Assembly: GCA_035549015.1 (NCBI GenBank)
Contig: DASZRW010000085.1
Coordinates: forward strand, 22,614-86,613
Source: JAFDZV01 sp035549015
Lineage (GTDB): Bacteria; Bacteroidota; Ignavibacteria; OLB7
Reading direction: 5' to 3'
Length of the DNA stretch: 64,000 nucleotides
Positions 17,591-27,826 of the stretch are shown piece by piece; the stretch's first letter is position 1; every line of letters begins with the position of its first letter. The notes beneath the pieces were generated by a model. That model was not told the DNA's origin. It worked only from the letters and a program-made list of their open reading frames with translations, and searched no databases. A program made the translations under genes and the position numbers.

Positions 17591-17913
17591 TAGCCTGCGC
17601 GGACGCCCTTCATCATAAACAATGGTGTTCGATCAGAGCCCCGGTGATGCAACTCTCCGGGGCTCGCGTTCTTCGGAACGTTGCCCATGCTGCGGCGATG
17701 ATGCTGCCGCACCATGGATGGAGGGTAAAAAGCGATCCCACGCCGATCGCAGGCTAACCGGCACCCGGTACGGTGTGTTGCCTTTTCGTGGGCACGCACT
17801 TCCAGATGATCCTCACTATCTTCGCAACCGAACGGGGCGCGAATGTGATTGCGACACCTTCCACTCCGGGCGCCGGAACAACAACGCAACCTGCAACAAG
17901 CACGCTGGCTCGA
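17591..17913. other. Gap between rpoD and the heptose kinase gene
   Basis: Apart from the rpoD terminator hairpin at 17636-17665, no gene or clear promoter is seen. In-frame codons upstream of 17914 (to 17773) could extend the kinase N-terminus, but they do not match the family. Confidence 0.5.
17636..17665 (+). terminator. Hairpin terminator after rpoD
   Basis: GAGCCCCGG and CCGGGGCTC form a 9-bp perfect stem around a 12-nt loop, 46 nt beyond the rpoD stop. No U-tract follows. Confidence 0.6.
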
Positions 17914-18927
17914 ATGACGCTCTCCGAATCCCGAGTCTCACAACTTCTGGACAACGTTCGCGGACGCCGGATCGCGGTGATCGGCGATGTGATGCTCGAT
18001 CGCTATTACCGCGGCACTGTATCGCGCATCTCGCCCGAAGCACCGGTCCCGATCGTGGAGATCGCCGAGGAGTCCGAGTATCCGGGCGGCGCGGCCAACG
18101 TTGCCTACAATCTGGTGATGCTGGGGGCCTCACCCCTGCTGCTCGGCGTTGTCGGGAACGACGGCCCGGGACGCCAGCTGCGCGATCTGCTGAACCGGCT
18201 CGGCATCAGCGATGAGGCGCTTCTCACCGATCCCTCCCGTCCAACCACCGTGAAGACCCGCGTGATCGCCTCCAGCCAGCATATCGTGCGCGTGGATCGC
18301 GAGGAGAAGGGGGAGATCGCAGCCGCCGCCCGCGAGCAACTGCTCACGCGGCTCGAAGAGAATATCCGCACCATCGACGCGCTGATCCTCCAGGATTACA
18401 ACAAGGGGGTGGTTACCCACGGTCTGATCCCTCATGTGGTGGAGCTTGCCCGCACGCACGGCGTGCCCGTGTACGTGGACCCGAAGTTCAACAACTTCTT
18501 CGAATACACGAACGTGACGGTCTTCAAGCCGAATCGCAAGGAGGCGGAGGACGCACTCCAGCGCCGCCTGCGGTCTGCAGAGGAGCGGGAGGAAGGAGTG
18601 CAGGAGCTGATGCGGCGTCTCGGTTGCGAGTACGTGATCCTCACGCTCGGCTCCGAAGGGATGATGCTGGCGCATCGGGACGAGTCCCCCATCCTGGTCC
18701 CCACGAAGGCGATCCAGGTTGCGGACGTCTCCGGTGCCGGCGATACGGTGATCGCCACGCTCGCCACGGCGTGCGCCGCCGGAGCGTCGATGCAGGAGGC
18801 GGTGGTGATCGCAAACCATGCCGCAGGCATCGTCTGCGAGCAGGTGGGCACCGTTCCGGTGCGGCATGATCAGTTGCTCGAGGCGCTCCTGGACGACTAC
18901 CGGAAGAACGTCGAGTCCGAGCCGTAA
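17914..18927 (+). CDS. rfaE1: D-glycero-beta-D-manno-heptose-7-phosphate kinase
   Basis: This PfkB-family kinase makes heptose 1,7-bisphosphate on the way to ADP-heptose for lipopolysaccharide core. The 337-residue product has the N-terminal VIGDVMLDRYYRGTVSRISP and GGAANVAYNLVMLG, the lid region, NNFFEYTNVTVFKPNRKEAE, and the catalytic DVSGAGDTVIATLA with the Asp base. It corresponds to the N-terminal domain of fused HldE; the adenylyltransferase is the separate gene downstream. The ATG at 17914 fits the family but has no clear Shine-Dalgarno sequence. Confidence 0.92.
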   Translation: MTLSESRVSQLLDNVRGRRIAVIGDVMLDRYYRGTVSRISPEAPVPIVEIAEESEYPGGAANVAYNLVMLGASPLLLGVVGNDGPGRQLRDLLNRLGISDEALLTDPSRPTTVKTRVIASSQHIVRVDREEKGEIAAAAREQLLTRLEENIRTIDALILQDYNKGVVTHGLIPHVVELARTHGVPVYVDPKFNNFFEYTNVTVFKPNRKEAEDALQRRLRSAEEREEGVQELMRRLGCEYVILTLGSEGMMLAHRDESPILVPTKAIQVADVSGAGDTVIATLATACAAGASMQEAVVIANHAAGIVCEQVGTVPVRHDQLLEALLDDYRKNVESEP

Positions 18928-19084
18928 CCCCGGCACGCGTCTCGTCGAGATGCGTGAGCCCCGGTGTCCGCTCCGGATCGCGTTCAGCCATGCGCTATCG
19001 GAATCGAACCTCCCCACGTTGATCACACACCGGTCCGGCCATCGAGCGGCTCCGCGACTGGCAAATGTCATTTCTTCCCGACTC

Positions 19085-19579
19085 ATGTCCTCCCTGCTCT
19101 CCCGCAACGACTTCATCGCCGCATGCCATGCTCTTCGCGAGAAGGGAGAACGCATCGTCTTCACCAACGGCTGTTTCGACATTCTTCACCGCGGGCACGT
19201 CACCTATCTGGAAGCGGCGGCCGCACTGGGAGATGCGTTGGTTGTGGGGGTGAACAGCGATGCATCCATACGGAGGCTCAAGGGGGAATCGCGCCCGATC
19301 GTTCCCGAGGATGACCGTGCGGCGATCGTTGCCGCGCTTCGCTCTGTGCGATATGTCACGATCTTCGATGAGGAAACGCCGCTCGAGCTGATACGTGCAA
19401 TACAACCGGACGTCCTGGTAAAGGGGGGTGATTACGACCCCCAGGCAACCGACGGACCGCGCTACATTGTCGGTTCGGATATCGTGCGTCGCGAGGGCGG
19501 CCGGGTACACGTCATCAACCTCGTGGAGGGACGGTCGACAACGAACATCATCGAGCGCGTGCTGGCAACGAAGGAGTGA
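19085..19579 (+). CDS. rfaE2: ADP-heptose synthase adenylyltransferase domain protein
   Basis: A 164-residue nucleotidyltransferase that transfers AMP from ATP to heptose 1-phosphate. It carries the HxGH-type motif in FTNGCFDILHRGHVTYLEAA, GVNSDASIRRLKGESRPIVP, VLVKGGDYDP and the C-terminal GRSTTNIIERVL signature. It corresponds to the C-terminal half of HldE and follows the kinase gene by 157 nt on the same strand. The ATG at 19085 removes an unrelated in-frame extension upstream. Confidence 0.93.
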   Translation: MSSLLSRNDFIAACHALREKGERIVFTNGCFDILHRGHVTYLEAAAALGDALVVGVNSDASIRRLKGESRPIVPEDDRAAIVAALRSVRYVTIFDEETPLELIRAIQPDVLVKGGDYDPQATDGPRYIVGSDIVRREGGRVHVINLVEGRSTTNIIERVLATKE

Positions 19580-19769
19580 GGGGCTCGCCGTACCACACCG
19601 CGACATCTGTTGCGAGCCATGGCCCGCCCGCTCCGCGGCAATGCGCCGGCCGATAGTCGGCGGCACGAGGCGTACCATCCCGCAGGCGCCCGGCCCGCAG
19701 GCGGTTGAGGATGATAGCTGATAACAGACAGACGGTTAAACGGATGCCCGGCGAATGCATCATTGCTGA

Positions 19770-22700
19770 ATGACCCGCACAATCAACTCCATCGTTCGCG
19801 TCTCTGCGCGCCTGCTGGTGGCCCTGTTCACGGGGATCGCCTTTCTGTGCGCGCTCGTGATCGCACTGACGCAGGTTGGACCGGTCAGGACGTGGGCGCT
19901 GCAGAAGGGGCTGGAGGCGCTCAACAAGCAGTTGGTTGGCCGCGTGGAGATTCGCTCCATCACGGGAAACCTGTTCACCGGTTTCTCACTCCACGACGTG
20001 CGGGTTATCGCGGGCGACAGCACGTTCCTGGCCTGTCCGCTCGTGGACCTTCGCTATCAGTTCCGTCCGATTCTGAAGGAGAAGACGATCAACGCGGAGG
20101 TGGTGATCCACAATCCCACGGTCAGAATGATCCGCGATGCGAAGGACAGCCTCTGGAACTTCGCGAAGATCGCCAGGCCTTCCACGGACACGACGCACAA
20201 GCCGCTCCCATTCACGATCAACATCACGGGCCTCGAGATCATCGACGCAACGATCTCGATGCACGACTATACACGCCCGGCCGCCGCAGACTCCGCCGGC
20301 TCGGTGATGGACTTCGCGCGCATCGATCTGGCGAATGTCAACCTCTCGGCGCAGGCACATGTTGGTGAGGAACAGAAGTGGCTGGCCATCCAGCATCTCG
20401 GCTTCTTCCTCCCGCGAGCCGCAATCCGTTTCGTGGACCTGAGCGGCGAGGTGTATGCCGATTCCGGCACGGTGCGCACCAATGCCCTTCGCATCGAGAC
20501 GGAGCGCACTCTGCTGACACTGGATGCCCGTCTGGACTCCGTGAACTTCTTCGGGCGCACCGTCAAGGGAGTGGAGGGATGGAAGCGCGCTCCGGTTCAT
20601 CTGAACCTGAATGCCGAGCGGATCTCGACGCTGGAGCTTCACCGCTTCCTCCCCGCTCTGGGCTTCCTTGGCGGAACGCCGCGCATCCAGTTGCAGGCCG
20701 AGGGGACGTTCGGCGACATCGACATCAAGGCGCTCCAGGTTGGCCTCACGAACTCGCAGATAGCGATCGCCGGCCGCATCAAGAATCTCAATCATCCGGA
20801 CAGCATCTACATCGAGGCAAAGGTTACGAACTCCAGGCTGAACTACTCCGATGCACGGGAGTTCGTCCCGGGGCTGAATATTCCGGATCTGGCCTACCTT
20901 GGCGAGGTGACGGTGGAGCAGGCGGAGTTCGTGGGATATCCGAAGTCGTTCGATGCGTCGGTGGACGTATCCACCGATATCGGCGCGGCGCGCGGGGCGA
21001 TCCGGCTGGACATGCGGGACCGCCTGCCGCATTACGGCGTGGACATCGCGCTGGCCCACGTCAACGCGGCAAAGACGCTGAACAACGAAGCCTATTCGTC
21101 CGACTTCACGGGGCATATCGTCGCCAGCGGAACCGGATTCACGTTGCCGACGCTCAACACCTCCTTCCGGCTCAACTCGGAATCCTCCACGATCGCCGGA
21201 AGGCCGTATCGCAGCCTCATCGCCGCCGGCAACGTCCGCAACAACGGCATCGTCCAGCTCGATACGCTCCTGGCCGCCTGGGGACCGAAGGCCGAGGTCA
21301 ATCGGGAGGAAGCACTGGGGCATGGAGCAAAATCCGTTCTCGCATTCAGAGAAGAGAACCTTCAGCGGATCCTCGGAACGCGCGTGCAGTTGACGCCGAC
21401 GGAGCAGGTACTGTTCAGCGGCGCCGCACCAACGCTTGCCGCGCGCGGCACGCTGGATATGCACGACCGCAACCTGCCGCGCTACGAAGGGGCGTTGCGC
21501 GGACACCGGTTCGCCATGTCCGATATCGTTCCCTCGGCATCCACGACGCGGATGACGTTCACGCTCACGGCAAACGGCTCCAGCTTCGATCCGGACCAGA
21601 TGAACGGCACGGCCGATCTCGATCTTCAGGACGCGGAGCTGCCGGACGGCCGCCGTGTGCAGCCGTTCACTGCGCATCTTTCGCTCGATCGGAAGAGCCC
21701 TGCGGAGCGGCTGCTGGAACTCCGCTCCGACCTGGCCGATCTGGATCTGGATGGTGAATGGAATTTCAAGATGGTGATCAACGGCGTGGTGCGCGGGCTG
21801 AGCAGCATCACGGACTATCTGGGGCGCAAGACCAAGTACCGCGAGGAGGATCCGTTCGAGACAATGGATACGCCGGCCGGCGAGCCGGTGCAGGCAACCT
21901 ATTCCCTGAACATCAAGAACCTCGCTCCGCTGGAGATCTTTCTCAACGGCGCACGCCTTGCGGCGGAGGGGGATCTCCACGGCGATCTGAGCGGCACCTC
22001 GCAGCTGTTTAGCGTCACGGCGGCCGGCACGGTACACCGTCTGCTGTACGACAGCCGCCCGACCGTGCCGGGCCCCAACTCGCGCCGAACGCTGGACTTC
22101 GATCCGACACTGGCGGTTCATTCCGGCATGCCGCCGGCGGACACCGTGCGCACGGCGGAGACGCGGCTGGCAGCCGGCAAGGAGGGGACGGACAGCGTGA
22201 TTCGCACAACCACGGTGCGGGTGGAGTCGTACGAGACGGCGATCCCGCTCGATGACGGGCGGATGATTCGCGGCTGGCGCTCAGACCTGGACTCCACCGT
22301 GGTGACGCGCCCGCTTGGAGCGCCGAGCAGGAACAATCCGCCCCGAACCGAATCGGTCTCGCATTCGGGATACTGGCTGGAGGATCGCGACTTCGCGCGA
22401 TACGAACCGCACATCCAGCGGGATGCGAAGCAGGCATCCGGCGGCCGCGGCTCCATGGTCGTGCGCCTTACCGAGGCGGTTCTCCAGATTGATCTTCGCA
22501 ACATAGCGCCGGGCAAGATCGACGACATCACCAGCATCGACGCCTCGATCAGGACGGACTCCACGGCGCAGTTCAACAGCATCATCTTCAACGCTCCACG
22601 GCTGCACACCACGCTGGAGCAGGGCGCGCTGAAGCTCAACGGGGCAACCGGCATCAACGGCACGATCTCGCTTGCGGTAAACGGCGAGGTGAACACGAAC

Positions 22701-25235
22701 GATGCGGCAGGCTACCGCATCACGCTGGATACCATTCGCATCGGCATGCCGAACAAGATCCGCTGGCGTAATGTTGGAGCGGTGCGGGCACTGGTGAGCG
22801 ACGACGCGATCACGATCGACTCCCTGGCCCTGCGCCGCAACCGGGCGGAACTGGTGGAGGTGCATGGATCGTTCGTTGGCGGCGAGACCTTCCGCGACGT
22901 TTCAATTCACGCCTCCGAGACGTCGCTGCAGGATCTGGGCGCCTTCTTCGCCAGCCCGGAGTCGCAGAACATGATGAGCAAACTCGGCGGATGGCTGCGC
23001 GATTTCCGGTTGAACCTGAGCGGCACCCTTCTCAATCCATCGTTCAACGGCTCGGTTGCGGTGGACTCCATCGGTTACGCCGGCAGCCAGGTTGGCAATC
23101 TGCTGGCAACGTTCAACTATGCGGACCGCAACATGAGCGGCAATGTCCGTCTCGGCCCCGCCCGCTTCGCGGTGGGCACGCCGGCGGAGGCCCGTGCGGA
23201 GATTGCGGAGCTTCGCGGCGACATGAACGATGCCATCGCCACGCTGAACACGATGCTCCCCGCGAAGCAGCATCTGAACCCACTCCCCGACTCCGGAAAC
23301 AGCCAGGCGCAGCTGGAGCTGCTCAACCAACTTTCACAGCAGGTGGCGCGGCTCGGCGATCTGCGTTCGAACGATACCACGCAGCGCTTCCGCGGCAATG
23401 AGCGCAAGCGCGAGGTGGAGACGGATATCCGGCAGATGAGTGCGGTGATACGCGCCGAGATGTCGCGCGGCACCGTGGACTCCGCGAATCTCTCCGCCCA
23501 GATATCGCTGATCTCCTTCCCGATCGATCTCGCCTTTGCCGCCCGCGATCAGCGGATCCTGGAAGGGCGTCCGGTGGATATCCGCGCCAGAACGGACAGC
23601 CTTCCGATCGGCTTTCTGGCCCCCTTCTTCTCCGGCATCCAGGTTCGCTCCGGTGTGGCCAACATGCGGTTCAACGTGACCGGATCGTTCCCCAAGCTGG
23701 TCTACAGCGGTGAGGGGGACGTACACAACGCGCATATGCTGGTGGAGGGGAACAACATGAACTACTATGCCGATGCCCGGATCCGTTTCAGCAACCAGAC
23801 GCTTTCGATCGAGGAGCTGACGGTACAGAACGATCCGCGCGACCTCCCCGGCGGGCGCGCCACGGTCACCGGCGCAATCAAGTTCGATGGATTCAAGCTC
23901 AAGGATCTCAACCTTCTGGCCCGCACCGATCAATTGATGGTGCTCAGCGACGCCGCACAGGCGGTGAACGAAACGGTGTACGGCCCGCTGGTGATCGCCA
24001 GCGGCTCGCAGCCGCTTCGCTTCACCGGCACGCTGGACAGCCCCAGGCTCACCGGAGATATCGATGTGCTCCGCGGCCAGCTCCGGATGGAGCGCGGGCA
24101 GACCGCGGCGCAGGAGGACCAGACCAACCCGGCGACGTATGTGGATCTGAACGAGTGGCGCCGCCGGACCGACAGTGAGAACGTCTACGGCCCGGAGACG
24201 CCGGAGAACATCGACCGGAACAAACAGTCGGACACGTCGCACCTCTCCGACGCGGCAACGGTCCCGGGGTCGCTGGACGAGAACTTCGAGCGCCTTCAGG
24301 AGCGGATCGGCCGTGTGAAGGCAACGTTGAGCGGCGTGGACAAGTCCTTCGCGGACCTGCTGCAGCTTGGACTGAATGTCAGGATCAAGGGACGTCTCTT
24401 CCTGACGATCGATTTCAGCCCGTTCGAGCAGTTGCTTGCGGTGCTGGCAACGGACCAGGAAGGGATCAGCATCAGGCGGGGAGTTGACGGCAAGCTGGAC
24501 ATGCGCGGAGCCGTCCACGTGCTCAATGGCTCCAAGTACAACTTCATCAAGCTGTTCGACGCGAGCGGCGACCTGACGTTCGCCGGGGAGCTGGGCAGGA
24601 CGAAGCTGGGGATCGTTGCCGAGCACAACGGCCGGCGGCTTACCCCGAGCGGCACGGGGCTTCAGGATTACCAGGTGATCGTGAACATCGGCGGCACGAT
24701 GGAGAAGCCGGATATCAAGCTCGACTACACCGTGGACGGCATGGCCGGCCAGTCGCCGGACCAGGAGGAGCGCAACCGCAACGCAATCTCGCTCCTTCTG
24801 TTCGGCCGCACGGCCGATGAAGTGGTGCACTCCGCGGAGAATGCGTCGCTGGTGAGCGACTTCTCCAACTCCGTTATCGGCTCCGGCACCTCCTCCATCG
24901 CCAGCCGGCTCCTCACGGACATCCTGGCCGGCGGAACGGATTTCATCCGCAGCATCGACGTGGACCTCAGCGGCCGGGCCGCAAACGCGCGCCTGAATAT
25001 CGTAAGCCAGTTCGGTGACGTGATCGTGCGCGCCGGCGGCCAGATCAGCGACCCGATCAACAACGGATCGCTGGTGGCAGAGGTTCCGTTCGCCTCGCTG
25101 GTGGATATCGACTGGCTTCGCAATGTGGCGCTCCGGCTGGAGGCGCTCCGGCAGACCAGCGATATCGGCAGCATCAGCAACAACGATCCCAGCCAGGCGA
25201 TCCGCCTTGGCTTCCAATACCGGAAACAGTGGTAG
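19770..25235 (+). CDS. tamB: TamB-like translocation and assembly module / lipid transport protein
   Basis: The 1,821-residue product has one N-terminal membrane anchor (SARLLVALFTGIAFLCALVI) and a very long beta-rich AsmA/TamB body, which in known members forms a lipid-conducting groove spanning the periplasm. The C-terminal DUF490 region is recognisable by GISIRRGVDGKLDMRGAVHV, NIGGTMEKPDIKLDYTVDG and ISLLLFGRT, ending in a short beta-motif FQYRKQW. No tamA/BamA homologue is adjacent. A Gln/Ala/Leu-rich helical insertion (about residues 1130-1230) interrupts the beta pattern. The TamB family is clear; the exact role (protein assembly or phospholipid transport) is not. Confidence 0.9.
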   Translation: MTRTINSIVRVSARLLVALFTGIAFLCALVIALTQVGPVRTWALQKGLEALNKQLVGRVEIRSITGNLFTGFSLHDVRVIAGDSTFLACPLVDLRYQFRPILKEKTINAEVVIHNPTVRMIRDAKDSLWNFAKIARPSTDTTHKPLPFTINITGLEIIDATISMHDYTRPAAADSAGSVMDFARIDLANVNLSAQAHVGEEQKWLAIQHLGFFLPRAAIRFVDLSGEVYADSGTVRTNALRIETERTLLTLDARLDSVNFFGRTVKGVEGWKRAPVHLNLNAERISTLELHRFLPALGFLGGTPRIQLQAEGTFGDIDIKALQVGLTNSQIAIAGRIKNLNHPDSIYIEAKVTNSRLNYSDAREFVPGLNIPDLAYLGEVTVEQAEFVGYPKSFDASVDVSTDIGAARGAIRLDMRDRLPHYGVDIALAHVNAAKTLNNEAYSSDFTGHIVASGTGFTLPTLNTSFRLNSESSTIAGRPYRSLIAAGNVRNNGIVQLDTLLAAWGPKAEVNREEALGHGAKSVLAFREENLQRILGTRVQLTPTEQVLFSGAAPTLAARGTLDMHDRNLPRYEGALRGHRFAMSDIVPSASTTRMTFTLTANGSSFDPDQMNGTADLDLQDAELPDGRRVQPFTAHLSLDRKSPAERLLELRSDLADLDLDGEWNFKMVINGVVRGLSSITDYLGRKTKYREEDPFETMDTPAGEPVQATYSLNIKNLAPLEIFLNGARLAAEGDLHGDLSGTSQLFSVTAAGTVHRLLYDSRPTVPGPNSRRTLDFDPTLAVHSGMPPADTVRTAETRLAAGKEGTDSVIRTTTVRVESYETAIPLDDGRMIRGWRSDLDSTVVTRPLGAPSRNNPPRTESVSHSGYWLEDRDFARYEPHIQRDAKQASGGRGSMVVRLTEAVLQIDLRNIAPGKIDDITSIDASIRTDSTAQFNSIIFNAPRLHTTLEQGALKLNGATGINGTISLAVNGEVNTNDAAGYRITLDTIRIGMPNKIRWRNVGAVRALVSDDAITIDSLALRRNRAELVEVHGSFVGGETFRDVSIHASETSLQDLGAFFASPESQNMMSKLGGWLRDFRLNLSGTLLNPSFNGSVAVDSIGYAGSQVGNLLATFNYADRNMSGNVRLGPARFAVGTPAEARAEIAELRGDMNDAIATLNTMLPAKQHLNPLPDSGNSQAQLELLNQLSQQVARLGDLRSNDTTQRFRGNERKREVETDIRQMSAVIRAEMSRGTVDSANLSAQISLISFPIDLAFAARDQRILEGRPVDIRARTDSLPIGFLAPFFSGIQVRSGVANMRFNVTGSFPKLVYSGEGDVHNAHMLVEGNNMNYYADARIRFSNQTLSIEELTVQNDPRDLPGGRATVTGAIKFDGFKLKDLNLLARTDQLMVLSDAAQAVNETVYGPLVIASGSQPLRFTGTLDSPRLTGDIDVLRGQLRMERGQTAAQEDQTNPATYVDLNEWRRRTDSENVYGPETPENIDRNKQSDTSHLSDAATVPGSLDENFERLQERIGRVKATLSGVDKSFADLLQLGLNVRIKGRLFLTIDFSPFEQLLAVLATDQEGISIRRGVDGKLDMRGAVHVLNGSKYNFIKLFDASGDLTFAGELGRTKLGIVAEHNGRRLTPSGTGLQDYQVIVNIGGTMEKPDIKLDYTVDGMAGQSPDQEERNRNAISLLLFGRTADEVVHSAENASLVSDFSNSVIGSGTSSIASRLLTDILAGGTDFIRSIDVDLSGRAANARLNIVSQFGDVIVRAGGQISDPINNGSLVAEVPFASLVDIDWLRNVALRLEALRQTSDIGSISNNDPSQAIRLGFQYRKQW

Positions 25236-25439
25236 ATTGGCCCGTTTCCGAGGCCGGCCGCCGTTCGCGCGCAGCTTGATTCCGTCTGCCGCACGTTCCC
25301 CCCACCCTCATCGCGCGCCTCCTGCCTCCCTCCTCTCTCGCCATATACATATTCGTCCGGGACTCGTCATCCGGAGGACCAGCCTGCGCAGTCCTCCCGG
25401 CCCGAACCCGGACCTCCACAACAGATGGATGGTCAACGC

Positions 25440-26579
25440 ATGAGCGACATCACGATCTCGCCGGTCCGCGGTTCATCGGATCTCCGTTCCTTTATCATGA
25501 TGGTATGGGAACTGTACCGCGATGACCTCAACTGGGTTCCCCCGATCATCGCAGACAGGAAGAAGCTGCTCGATGTGAAGCGCAATCCGTTCTACAAGCA
25601 CGCTGAGATGGAGCTGTTCCTCGCCTGGCGCGGGAAGGATGTGGTGGGGCGCATCGCCGCCATCGTGAACCGGGCGCACAACGAAACGCACGGCGATTCC
25701 GTTGGTTTCTTCGGCTTTTTCGAGTGTATCGACGATCAATCCGTGGCCAACAGGCTCTTTGCCGCCGCCGAGAAGTGGCTGGCCGATCGCGGAATGACGG
25801 TGGTACGCGGCCCGGTGAACCCGTCGCTGAACGATGAGGCCGGCCTGCTGGTGGAGGGATTCAACGATCCCCCCCAGATCCTGATGACGTACAATCCGAA
25901 TTATTACAGCCGTTTAATAGAAACGTACGGATTCAGGAAATCGAAGGACCTGCTGGCATACCGTCTCACGCGAAAGGGCTTTCTCAACCCGAAGCTCGAA
26001 CGCGTGCAGGCGCTGGTACGTGAGCGGGAGGGGCTCGCCGTGAGAGCCGCTCGGTTCAAGCCCCGGGAGGCGTTCCAGCGCGACGTCGCCATCCTGAAGG
26101 AGATCTACAATGCAGCCTGGGAACCGAACTGGGGATTCGTGAAGATGACGGACGAGGAGTTCGCCTTCCTCGCCGCCGATCTGAAGCAGGTGGCGGATCC
26201 CGATCTGGTGCTGATCGCGGAGCGGAACGGGGTGCCGGTTGGCTTCGCGCTCGGGCTGCCGGATATCAATCAGGCGTTGATCTACAATCGCAGAGGCGGG
26301 ATGGTGGGCGCAGGCGTTGCGCTTCTCACCCGGAAGAAGAAGATCACCCGGGGGAGGATCCTTGTTCTGGGCGTTATCCCGTCATTCCAGCGCCTTGGGA
26401 TCGATGCCGTGCTCTACTACGAGATTGGAACGCGGATGACGGACGGGCATGGGTATACAGAAGGGGAGGCCTCCTGGATACTGGAGGACAATGTGATGAT
26501 GAATCGCGCAGCCGAGATGATGAACGGCGAAGTCTACAAACGCTACCGCCTGTACGACAAAACGGTTAATAAGAATTAA
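25440..26579 (+). CDS. GNAT-like acyltransferase family protein
   Basis: A 379-residue cytoplasmic protein of a conserved family with two GNAT-like folds, found in many Bacteroidota. Visible family features are the N-terminal WELYRDDLNWVPPIIADRKK, RIAAIVNRAHNETH, the glycine/proline loop VVRGPVNPSLNDEAGLLVEG, and the C-terminal RILVLGVIPSFQRLGID, which is the acetyl-CoA-binding region. The substrate is unknown. The start at 25440 was preferred to 25425 because GGATGG lies 8 nt before it, but the evidence is modest. It stands between tamB and rlpA on the same strand. Confidence 0.8.
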   Translation: MSDITISPVRGSSDLRSFIMMVWELYRDDLNWVPPIIADRKKLLDVKRNPFYKHAEMELFLAWRGKDVVGRIAAIVNRAHNETHGDSVGFFGFFECIDDQSVANRLFAAAEKWLADRGMTVVRGPVNPSLNDEAGLLVEGFNDPPQILMTYNPNYYSRLIETYGFRKSKDLLAYRLTRKGFLNPKLERVQALVREREGLAVRAARFKPREAFQRDVAILKEIYNAAWEPNWGFVKMTDEEFAFLAADLKQVADPDLVLIAERNGVPVGFALGLPDINQALIYNRRGGMVGAGVALLTRKKKITRGRILVLGVIPSFQRLGIDAVLYYEIGTRMTDGHGYTEGEASWILEDNVMMNRAAEMMNGEVYKRYRLYDKTVNKN

Positions 26580-26602
26580 GCCCCCGGCTATGGTGCTCAA
26601 CA

Positions 26603-26610
26603 TATCTTTG
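26603..26610 (+). promoter_or_regulatory. -7 box of the rlpA promoter (TATCTTTG)
   Basis: An exact TAnnTTTG match about 90 nt upstream of the rlpA start codon. No clear -33 TTTG is visible at 19-21 nt. Confidence 0.5.
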
Positions 26611-26700
26611 GCTGCCCATCAGGGAATGCCCTTTCCGGATCGATGGTTCGGAAACCCCTGATCGGCAACGGTTACGTTGAATATCATCTGGAGGAGTGAT

Positions 26701-27630
26701 TTGCATTCAAACCTGATGACGGTTCCAGTCCGGAACCGCCGACGGAAGTTGTTGACCGCCGTGGTCGTCGCTGTGGCGATGAGCGCTGCCGGCACCGGGT
26801 CCTACCTGACCTGGTCCGCAAGTGCGGTTGAGACGCCCGTCGTAAAGGATGGGAGTGCGGCACGGGTACGTGCCACGATCAATATCGACTCTCTGTACAC
26901 CGCCAAGACTCAAGAGTCTACGGACACCACAAGCGCCTCACGGGGCGCGATGCAGCCGGAACACGTTATCGCCGGCCGTGTAAGCTGGTACGGCCCTGGA
27001 TTTCATGGCCGCCGTACCGCCAACGGCGAGCGATTCGACAGGAATGAAATGACCTGCGCCCACAGAACGTTGCCGTTCGGCACCCTGGTACGCGTAGTGG
27101 ACGAGGCGACAGGACGGAGCGTGCTGGTGCGCGTCAATGACCGCGGCCCCTACTGTGGCGGCCGGGTTCTGGACCTCTCGGAGGCGGCAGCCCGCCGGCT
27201 CGGCATCACCGGACGCGGCACCGCAAGTGCCCGCCTGGAGGTCTATTCGCCGCAGAAGGCGAATGGCGAGAGCGGTGTTCGCAAGACCACCTACGACTGC
27301 AGCGGCCGCGCCATCAGGGCGCAGGGATATACGGTGAAGCTTGCCACGTTCGGCTCGTTCGACGAGGCGATCGCCGAGCAGCACCGCCTTGAAGGGGAGG
27401 GCATGAAGGACCTCTTCCTAACGGAAGTGCATATGGGAACGCGGAAGACCGCCTACACCATCTCGACCGGTCTCTTCTCCACGGAGCATCTCTGCGGCTC
27501 GCTGCTGGCGGATGTCTCCAGTACCTTCAGCGCTGCACGCGTGACGGCATTCGATCTCATCGCCGCTGATGACGCAACCGGCGCGTCGAAGCTGGCGGAT
27601 ACCTCAACCGGCGATCGCGGCAATCTCTAG
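26701..27630 (+). CDS. rlpA: RlpA-family septal lytic transglycosylase with SPOR-like tail
   Basis: RlpA proteins are double-psi beta-barrel lytic transglycosylases that act on denuded peptidoglycan at the septum. The 309-residue product has an N-terminal membrane or signal segment (LLTAVVVAVAMSAAGTGSYL), the barrel core GRVSWYGPGFHGRRTANGER, LPFGTLVRVVDEATGRSVLV and VNDRGPYCGGRVLDLSEAAA, then a C-terminal part resembling a SPOR fold (YTVKLATFGSFDEAIAEQHR). The TTG at 26701 was chosen because GGAGGAG ends 4 nt before it; the earlier TTG at 26677 and later ATG at 26740 lack such a site. Confidence 0.88.
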   Translation: MHSNLMTVPVRNRRRKLLTAVVVAVAMSAAGTGSYLTWSASAVETPVVKDGSAARVRATINIDSLYTAKTQESTDTTSASRGAMQPEHVIAGRVSWYGPGFHGRRTANGERFDRNEMTCAHRTLPFGTLVRVVDEATGRSVLVRVNDRGPYCGGRVLDLSEAAARRLGITGRGTASARLEVYSPQKANGESGVRKTTYDCSGRAIRAQGYTVKLATFGSFDEAIAEQHRLEGEGMKDLFLTEVHMGTRKTAYTISTGLFSTEHLCGSLLADVSSTFSAARVTAFDLIAADDATGASKLADTSTGDRGNL

Positions 27631-27655
27631 CAGGCTCGATCCCGGAAACAATCGT

Positions 27656-27691
27656 CAATCCCCCGCTTCGGTTTTTCGAGGCGGGGGATTG
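27656..27691 (+). terminator. Hairpin terminator after rlpA
   Basis: CAATCCCCCGC and GCGGGGGATTG form an 11-bp perfect stem, 25 nt after the rlpA stop, with a T-rich loop and a weak trailing TTGTTGG. Confidence 0.7.
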
Positions 27692-27826
27692 TTGGTATTG
27701 GGCCCGGACCATTCGCCGTTCCGGCAAACGTTGGTGGACGCTCCCCCCCCCCCGTCTTCGCGAGCAGTCCACCCCGACAGAGCAGGGGTATTCCTCTGCA
27801 CTGACCGCTTCAATGGATACTCCTCC